This document shows, piece after piece, positions 8,347 to 13,471 of a DNA stretch of 13,471 nt; position 1 is the first letter of the stretch; each line of letters begins with the position of its first letter. The position numbers and the translations under genes were made by a program. The notes beneath the pieces were generated by a model that saw nothing but the letters and a program-made list of their open reading frames with translations, did no database searches and was not told the DNA's origin. The stretch comes from JBAZDV01 sp041669745 (lineage in GTDB: Archaea; Thermoplasmatota; Thermoplasmata; Methanomassiliicoccales; Methanomethylophilaceae): NCBI GenBank assembly GCA_041669745.1, contig JBAYAO010000035.1, forward strand, positions 1 to 13,471, in the 5' to 3' direction.

Positions 8347-10748
8347 AGATAAAGCGGATCCACATCGATTCTTTCGGGAGGATCAATAACTGGACCTCTC
8401 CGGAACTGAAGGAGAACCTCACACTCATCACCGGTCAGAACGAAGCCGGTAAATCCACCATCACGGAGTTCATCAGAAGCACCCTGTTCCCTGTCAGGAC
8501 GAGCAAATATCCCTTTGCGTCCAAGACTGACAGGGGAACGATAGATCTGGAAATGGACAATGGGGAGAGAAGGACCCTCCTGAGAGAACAGAAAAAGGTC
8601 ACCGAGATAAACGGCAGGAGAACCCCCGCCGAAGATTTCCACATCGATCCAGACACCTACCGATCGCTGTATGGGATGGATCTTGAACAGCTGACGAACA
8701 ATAAGGTCCTCACTAGCGGCGAGTACAGGAATAAATTCCTGACGGTCCCCGGCGGAGAGAACATTCCGAACATCTCCAAGGATATCCAAGCCGGATTGAA
8801 CGATCTGATGAATAAGGAAAAGATGACCGATTCCAAGATAATAGGGCATCTTCTCAACGAATTGAAGAACATCAGGACAAGATTAAAGGAGATCCATGAC
8901 AGGGATGATGAATACGATGACCTGATCAAGGAAAAACAGGATATTCTGAAAGAGATAGAAAGACAGAAGACCTTGCACAAGGTCAATCAGGACAGACGCA
9001 CACGCAACAACGTGATAATGTCGCAGCGCGATAACGTTGATCTGCTCAGACAGTTGAGGATCCAAAGAGAGGGTCTGCAACATGTTTCCGAGATACCTCT
9101 TGAGGCAAAACAGGAATACGAGAACATCAAACAAAGGCTGGAATACCTCAGGAACGATCCAGAACTCCGCATATCGGACGAGGATCTGCTCGGCAACGAT
9201 CCAAGGGCCGTTATGCGCAAAGAGTCGGAAATAGAGGCGATTTGGAACGCAGGACCGAAATATGATGCCCTCATCGGCCGAAGAGAAGAACTGAATACCG
9301 ATATCGAAGACACTCAGTATCTTATCGATACATATACAGAAGAGACTGGCTGGACGGAAAAAGCTGCAAAAAAGGTAAAATCGGGACGATACATCTCGGG
9401 TAAGGCGGAGCTCGTCATCAACAGCCGCAAAGGAGAGGACAGACAGGAGATCGGGAAGAAGATAATGATCCCGATGATTATCCTCGGAGCCGTCACGGCC
9501 CTGGCAGGACTGATCGGCAAAGAGTGGCTTTTATTTCCCGTCGGTGCGGCTTTGATCGTGTTGGGCCTTGTACTTCCGAGAATGCTCAATCGCATCCCCG
9601 GCTCCATGGATGCAGTCTCCCAGGAGGAATGGAGCAGATGGATGAGGTCAGAGGGATATCCTCCCGACACCACCCCCGAACGGGCCTGTATGTTGGCCTC
9701 CCGTCTGGAGATGATTTCGATTGCGGTGGATAAAAGGAACGACGACCTTTCAAAGATCCAGAAGATCAATGACGAGATCTCTACGTATGAAAGAGCGGCC
9801 GTACCGCTCTGCAGGGGACTCGGTGTCGAACACACCTCCTTCCCCGAGGATATCGAAAAGATGCACGGCATCCTCAGGGCCGCAGAACGGATAGGCATGG
9901 AAATGGATTCCCGTGAGAAGAAACTCGATGACAGGGCCAACGCGGAGCTTGCCATGAAAAAATTCCTAAGAACATACGGAACCGAGGCCGAGTTCCTGGA
10001 ACGTTACGGAGAACGTACTGCCCTCGAAGAGATAGATAGGAAGATAGGGGTTCTGATGAACAGCATCGAAACGTCATCGAAACTCTCCATCGACGAACTC
10101 CTCACCCTCATGGATGACAGCACGGCGATCTTCGAGATAAACGATACGAATGATGATTACGATGCGCTGAGCAGACGTATCGGTGAGATCGACACGCTTT
10201 TGAAGGGTCTTCTGAACGATGATGAAATCGCCGACCTAATGAACAGGAAGACGAAAGCGGAAACAGATCTCGACAGGGCGATACGCGAATGGGCAAAGCT
10301 CTCACTTGCGGATCACATAATATCCGATGCATGCGATCATTTCTACACCGATCTCCAGCCATCGGTCGTGAAGGCCGCGAATCTTTACATGGGTCTGATG
10401 ACCAACGGAAGATATCAGCTCGACAGCGATCCTCGCGAAAGCGATATCGTCATCGTTGACTCGGTAGGAAAGAAGTCATGCGCACAATGGAGCAGCGGTC
10501 TCGGAGATCAGGTATTCCTATCGGTGAAGATGGCACTTGCGAAAGAGATGGGTACTGAAAAAATGCCGCTTATATTGGACGATGTCATGGTGAGATTCGA
10601 TGTGGAGAGAAAACAGGGAGCCTGCCGTGCCATACAGGAATTCGCGAAGGATCGTCAGGTCATCATGTTCACATGCGACAGCTCATTGTATTCTCTGTTC
10701 TCTCTGGAAGGCAAGCTGAACGATGTGAAATTGGGCGGAATCCTGTAA
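8343..10748 (+). CDS. yhaN-like: YhaN-like SMC/Rad50-family ATPase with coiled coil and membrane hairpin
   Basis: An 801-residue ABC-type ATPase read from a GTG start, because MKIKRIHIDSFG is the typical family N terminus and GGAGG sits seven bases ahead. Walker A GQNEAGKST is at 31-39, the ABC signature SSGLGDQ at 717-723 and Walker B LILDD at 743-747 followed by VMVRFD, as in YhaN. Between them are long charged coiled-coil stretches (roughly 165-345 and 455-655) split by a two-helix hydrophobic segment at about 374-412 (IPMIILGAVTALAGLIG and LLFPVGAALIVLGLVLPRML). This hairpin suggests that the complex is tethered to the membrane, a trait I recall for bacterial YhaN. It overlaps the YhaO-like nuclease by four bases, and the pair should process DNA ends or hairpins. 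A Rad50 zinc hook (CxxC) is absent from the coil, which separates it from true Rad50. Confidence 0.85.
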   Translation: MKIKRIHIDSFGRINNWTSPELKENLTLITGQNEAGKSTITEFIRSTLFPVRTSKYPFASKTDRGTIDLEMDNGERRTLLREQKKVTEINGRRTPAEDFHIDPDTYRSLYGMDLEQLTNNKVLTSGEYRNKFLTVPGGENIPNISKDIQAGLNDLMNKEKMTDSKIIGHLLNELKNIRTRLKEIHDRDDEYDDLIKEKQDILKEIERQKTLHKVNQDRRTRNNVIMSQRDNVDLLRQLRIQREGLQHVSEIPLEAKQEYENIKQRLEYLRNDPELRISDEDLLGNDPRAVMRKESEIEAIWNAGPKYDALIGRREELNTDIEDTQYLIDTYTEETGWTEKAAKKVKSGRYISGKAELVINSRKGEDRQEIGKKIMIPMIILGAVTALAGLIGKEWLLFPVGAALIVLGLVLPRMLNRIPGSMDAVSQEEWSRWMRSEGYPPDTTPERACMLASRLEMISIAVDKRNDDLSKIQKINDEISTYERAAVPLCRGLGVEHTSFPEDIEKMHGILRAAERIGMEMDSREKKLDDRANAELAMKKFLRTYGTEAEFLERYGERTALEEIDRKIGVLMNSIETSSKLSIDELLTLMDDSTAIFEINDTNDDYDALSRRIGEIDTLLKGLLNDDEIADLMNRKTKAETDLDRAIREWAKLSLADHIISDACDHFYTDLQPSVVKAANLYMGLMTNGRYQLDSDPRESDIVIVDSVGKKSCAQWSSGLGDQVFLSVKMALAKEMGTEKMPLILDDVMVRFDVERKQGACRAIQEFAKDRQVIMFTCDSSLYSLFSLEGKLNDVKLGGIL

Positions 10749-10784
10749 AATCACCATTTTCAGGTATTCTGTCCCACAACAACG

Positions 10785-10792
10785 TTTATAAT
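10785..10792 (+). promoter_or_regulatory. TATA box ahead of the candidate structured RNA / dnaG leader
   Basis: TTTATAAT is the best archaeal TATA match in the window. It is centred about 26 bases upstream of 10814, a G at the start of a GAGGG run, where transcription would begin. It lies 36 bases after the yhaN-like stop and points into the hairpin-rich gap. Confidence 0.6.
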
Positions 10793-10810
10793 CTTGTCTT
10801 ATCATCTACT

Positions 10811-11040
10811 ATTGAGGGAAATATGCTATCTCCCTTGATTCACTGATCACTATCACAATCACCCGCCGCCCCCAGGAAGGGACGGCATCGTCCAATGAAC
10901 CGTTCAACCGTGAAGCCCGTGACGGGCCGGTCGATAAGAATAGGGTTTCGGACAAAGACCGAAAAGGATGCAAATACCATGAGCTGCGAAGCCCTGGTAT
11001 CAAAACAGCAGGATCGAGAGATAGAGACTTTCCCTTCAAT
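10811..11040 (+). ncRNA. Candidate structured RNA (or structured leader of dnaG), class unknown
   Basis: The 339-base gap 10749-11087 has no credible gene but a dense set of potential stems. The end stem pairs 10811-10821 (ATTGAGGGAAA) with 11029-11040 (TTTCCCTTCAAT), 11 pairs with one bulged T. Internal hairpins are GCCG/CGGC (10865-10868 with 10883-10886) extended by CCC/GGG; GCCCG/CGGGC (10915-10919 with 10923-10927); TTTCGG/CCGAAA (10946-10951 with 10959-10964); and ATACCA/TGGTAT (10974-10979 with 10995-11000) enclosing GCT-GCGA-AGC, a GNRA tetraloop. The TATA box at 10785 would start the transcript at the 5' arm. I could not match RNase P RNA (no GAGGAAAGTC or ACAGAA core), SRP RNA (no GGAA/AGCA helix 8) or a riboswitch known to me. 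No clear terminator separates it from dnaG, so it may be a leader. Folding was done by eye. Confidence 0.5.
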
Positions 11041-11087
11041 CAGAGGGGATTCATACGAATAACATAGATCCTAACACTACAAAGTAC

Positions 11088-12668
11088 ATGATAAAAGCCA
11101 AGATAACCGCTGACGGCGTCGTCGAGAAACCAGACGTCGTCGGTGCTATCTTCGGTCAGACGGAAGGACTTCTCGGTGACGAACTTGATCTTCGCGACCT
11201 TCAGAAGTCCGGCAGAATAGGACGCATCGAGGTAGATGTCACCTCCAAGGGCGGAAAATCCGACGGAATAGTATACGTCTCGTCGAGTCTTGATCAGGTT
11301 GAAACCGCTATACTCGCGTCTGCACTTGAGACGATAGACCGTGTTGGACCGTGCAAAGCGACTATTCTGGTTCTCGGTATCGAAGATGTTCGCATCACAA
11401 AAAGAGAACAGGTCATCGACAGAGCGAAAGAGCTCCTGAACGAACTTATCAGGCAGTCCAAGGGAACGAGTTCGGATCTCACTGAGAATATCAGACAGAG
11501 TATACAGGTCGAAGAGATCACCTCCTACGGCAAGGACAGATGCCCTGCGGGTCCGAACGTGAAGGACTCCGAGTCAATAATAATAGTCGAAGGGAGGTCG
11601 GACGTCCTTAATCTTCTGAGAGCGGGAATAAAGAATGCGATAGCGGTCGAAGGGACAAACATACCCCGAACCGTTCAGGACCTTTCGAGAGAAAGAGTCG
11701 CCACAGCATTCGTCGACGGCGACAGGGGCGGAGAACTCATACTCAGAGAACTGTTCCAGGTCGCCGAGATCGATTTTGTTGCCAGAGCACCCCGTGCACA
11801 CGAAGTGGAGGAACTCACATCCAAACAGCTTGTAAAATGTCTCAGGAACAAGGTCCCTGGCGATCAATACATGGAGATGAACGGCCTTTCCAACGACAAT
11901 GCCGGCAGATGTGAGGATGATGAACCTGCTCGCAGCAGGGAAAGATCCGAGCACAGTCCGGATCGCACCAACGAACGCTCCCGCAGAGATTCCAAGGATG
12001 ACCGCAGGGACCGTAACGAGGATAGACCTAGAAGGGATCGTGATTCCAGAACGGACAGAGAGCCGCGTTCCGACCGCAATGAGGAGAAAACGGAGAGAGA
12101 GCCGAAGGCAGACAGGGAACTCCGTGACGAGGATAGAACTGAGAAAGGATACGAGCCTGTGAAGGATCTCAGGAAGAAGGACCGCTTCAACACCGAGGCC
12201 GTCGAAAAATACAAGAAGAAAGAGCCTGTCGAAGAACGTGTCCTGAGGGAGAAGAACACCGTAAAGGTGCAGGAAGATGTCGAGGCAACCGTCGAGAATA
12301 CGGACGATGACGAGAAAAAACCGAAGACACTACGCAGTAAAAAGGAAGCTGCTCGTAAGACCAAGAACCTTTCCCCCGAACAGGAAAAGTACCGCGATAT
12401 GCTTCTGGATATGTCATCCACCCACAACGCAAAAGTACTGGATTCTGAAAACCAGATCGTTCGTGAAGTCGCTGTGAAGAGTCTTGTTGATTCGCTCAAA
12501 GAGGATTCTGAGGGCGTTACGGCTATTGTCTTCGATGGAGTGATATCTCAGAGGATCATAGATGTCTCTGCAGAGAAGGGCATAAAAACGGTCGTTGGTA
12601 CACGTAAGGGGAATATAAGTAAGATGCCGGCAGGCATCGCAATATGGACCAAGGAAGATCTCTACTGA
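11088..12668 (+). CDS. dnaG: Archaeal DnaG primase-like Toprim protein
   Basis: A 526-residue archaeal DnaG. The N-terminal region (1-160: IKAKITADGVVEKPDVVGAI, then a ILVLGIEDVRITKR stretch) and the Toprim domain with VEGRSDV (E168) and D-G-D (210-212) match the archaeal family; metal-binding residues look intact. Members have been tied to RNA primer synthesis and to the RNA exosome, where DnaG works with Csl4. Residues 275 to about 425 are a very polar, low-complexity linker, dominated by Arg, Asp and Glu with repeated RDR/DRE blocks. It is followed by a folded C-terminal domain (431-526) with an LSPEQEKYRDML start and a VVGTRKGNISKMPAGI end. The start at 11088 gives the full family N terminus; there is no SD sequence. 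The AT-rich AATAACAT around 11059-11066 could be a local promoter, or it may be read from the upstream TATA at 10785. The stop overlaps the next start by one base. Confidence 0.9.
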   Translation: MIKAKITADGVVEKPDVVGAIFGQTEGLLGDELDLRDLQKSGRIGRIEVDVTSKGGKSDGIVYVSSSLDQVETAILASALETIDRVGPCKATILVLGIEDVRITKREQVIDRAKELLNELIRQSKGTSSDLTENIRQSIQVEEITSYGKDRCPAGPNVKDSESIIIVEGRSDVLNLLRAGIKNAIAVEGTNIPRTVQDLSRERVATAFVDGDRGGELILRELFQVAEIDFVARAPRAHEVEELTSKQLVKCLRNKVPGDQYMEMNGLSNDNAGRCEDDEPARSRERSEHSPDRTNERSRRDSKDDRRDRNEDRPRRDRDSRTDREPRSDRNEEKTEREPKADRELRDEDRTEKGYEPVKDLRKKDRFNTEAVEKYKKKEPVEERVLREKNTVKVQEDVEATVENTDDDEKKPKTLRSKKEAARKTKNLSPEQEKYRDMLLDMSSTHNAKVLDSENQIVREVAVKSLVDSLKEDSEGVTAIVFDGVISQRIIDVSAEKGIKTVVGTRKGNISKMPAGIAIWTKEDLY

Positions 12669-13471
12669 TGATGGAAAAAAAGACAGTTACGAAATGGGAT
12701 GACCTGAAGGATCTCAGTAGCACGGAGGAAATAGCGATCCCGGCCGACCCGCTGGACCGCGTCCTCGGCCAGGAGGAGGCCATCGAATTGGCGAGGATCG
12801 CTGCCAAACAGCGGAGACATCTGTTGCTGGTCGGCCCTCCCGGCACCGGCAAATCGATGATCGCCATGGCCATATCGATGCAGCTCCCGAAACCGAAAAC
12901 GGAGATCAGGGTCGCCAACAACCCGGAGAATCCGGAAAGACCGTTCCTTGAGGTGCTCACTGAAGAGGAGGTACTCAGAGAGACGTCTTCGCTGGCTGGG
13001 GCATCCGGCTGTCTGATAGATCCCGACAAGGCACCTGTTCATGTTGCGGAAAAGCTTGGGTACAGATGCAGGTTCTGCGGTAAGTACTCCGCTGCGACTG
13101 AACGTACATGTCCGCATTGCAACAAATCGAAGATCGACATGGGAGGGACATCGAATCCCTTCGGAGATCTGCTCGGCAATATGTTCGAAGCGATCCCGCA
13201 GATGAACATGGGCAAGGAGAGGGTCAACACCACACGTCTCCTGGCCGATGGTACGGAAGAGACGGTTGTCTTCGAACGTGCAGGCGACGATAAGATCCGC
13301 ATGTTGGACCAGAAGGCCCTCGAGAAAAGACGCGAAGTGGAGAAGAATTCCAACCAAAAGACCTTGGTGAAGTTGGACAGGACTCCCTTCGTGCTTGCCA
13401 CAGGTGCATCCGAAACCGAATTATTGGGTGACGTCCGTCACGATCCTTATGGAGGCCATCAGGGCCTGGGC
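12668..13471 (+). CDS. lonB: Archaeal LonB ATP-dependent protease with zinc-ribbon insert (3' truncated by window)
   Basis: The frame is open to the last base and gives 268 residues of the AAA+ ATPase half of archaeal LonB. Visible are VLGQEEAIELARIAAKQRRH (32-51), Walker A GPPGTGKS (56-63) and PFVLATGASETELLGDVRHDP (240-260), which aligns with the LonB block before Walker B. The Ser-Lys protease domain lies beyond the window. LonB normally carries two membrane helices between Walker A and GDVRHDP. Here that 180-residue stretch has none; instead it has Cys-x2-Cys (C134, C137) and Cys-x2-Cys (C148, C151), a zinc ribbon, then a Gly/Met-rich and polar part. The protease therefore looks soluble or recruited through the ribbon. 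The start ATG at 12668 overlaps the dnaG stop by one base, with a weak AAGGA at 12651-12655 upstream; ATG at 12671 is equally possible. Confidence 0.88.
   Translation, partial: MMEKKTVTKWDDLKDLSSTEEIAIPADPLDRVLGQEEAIELARIAAKQRRHLLLVGPPGTGKSMIAMAISMQLPKPKTEIRVANNPENPERPFLEVLTEEEVLRETSSLAGASGCLIDPDKAPVHVAEKLGYRCRFCGKYSAATERTCPHCNKSKIDMGGTSNPFGDLLGNMFEAIPQMNMGKERVNTTRLLADGTEETVVFERAGDDKIRMLDQKALEKRREVEKNSNQKTLVKLDRTPFVLATGASETELLGDVRHDPYGGHQGLG

Noticed and set aside
7773..8849. A 358-codon open frame on the - strand across the yhaO-yhaN junction
   Set aside because: It is antisense to two genes with clear family motifs, and its translation has no recognisable domain or start signal; long antisense frames arise from codon bias.
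10749..10784. Terminator after the yhaN-like gene
   Set aside because: Only a four-T run is present (10757-10760) with no stem; too weak to call.
10809..11039. A 76-codon - strand frame in the dnaG upstream gap
   Set aside because: It has no start signal and no resemblance to a protein family, and it coincides with the potential RNA stems.
10811..11040. RNase P RNA, SRP RNA or a box H/ACA guide as the identity of the hairpin-rich segment
   Set aside because: The RNase P core strings and the SRP helix 8 signature are missing on both strands, and the hairpin ending before AAAACA lacks a convincing guide pocket or kink-turn.
11864..12499. A 211-codon - strand frame rich in Ser, Arg and Leu
   Set aside because: It is the shadow of the low-complexity charged linker of DnaG on the other strand.
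1..13471. Mobile elements, CRISPR arrays, tRNA genes or long repeats
   Set aside because: I found no transposase, regular repeats with spacers, T-loop-like tRNA sequence or long direct or inverted repeats when reading both strands.

Overview
The window reads as chromosomal DNA of a euryarchaeon. The archaeal markers are an archaeal-type DnaG primase and an archaeal LonB protease at the right end. A ThiS/SAMP-like small modifier and a MtaA/MtbA-like (UroD-family) corrinoid methyltransferase are also present. TATA-like boxes sit about 26 bases upstream of two start codons that have little or no Shine-Dalgarno (SD) sequence. Of the eight genes whose ends are visible, seven stop with TGA, one with TAA and none with TAG. 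Together these favour a methyltrophic, pyrrolysine-using methanogen of the Methanomassiliicoccales (Thermoplasmatota), but the lineage is an inference. All real genes are on the + strand and tightly packed. I see no insertion sequences, CRISPR arrays, tRNAs or rRNAs.

Left block (1-5941): the tail of an AddB-like nuclease carrying an iron-sulphur cysteine motif, then an AddA-like helicase-nuclease starting inside it. A P-type cation ATPase of the CtpE type follows with an ATGA overlap, then a 61-residue protein ending in Gly-Gly. These four look like one operon. It pairs bacterial-style double-strand-break processing with ion transport and a ubiquitin-like modifier.

Middle block (5942-10748): a UroD-family methyltransferase with a probable promoter of its own. 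Next comes a pair of DNA-repair genes resembling YhaO (Mre11/SbcD-type nuclease) and YhaN (SMC/Rad50-like ATPase with a membrane hairpin). The pair is fused by a GTGA overlap and starts from a probable leaderless promoter. With AddAB, two bacterial-type DNA-end-processing systems lie within 11 kb.

Intergenic island (10749-11087): this 339-base stretch has no credible gene. It carries a good TATA box and, at the predicted transcription start, about 230 bases rich in hairpins. The 5' strand of this segment can pair either with its own 3' end or with a nearby copy of the same complement. I regard it as a candidate structured RNA or leader of unknown class, and as the most novel item here.

Right block (11088-13471): dnaG, with an unusually long Arg/Asp/Glu-rich linker between Toprim and C-terminal domains, overlaps by one base the start of lonB, which runs off the window. 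Where archaeal LonB normally has its two membrane segments, this protein has a four-cysteine zinc ribbon and no hydrophobic segment.
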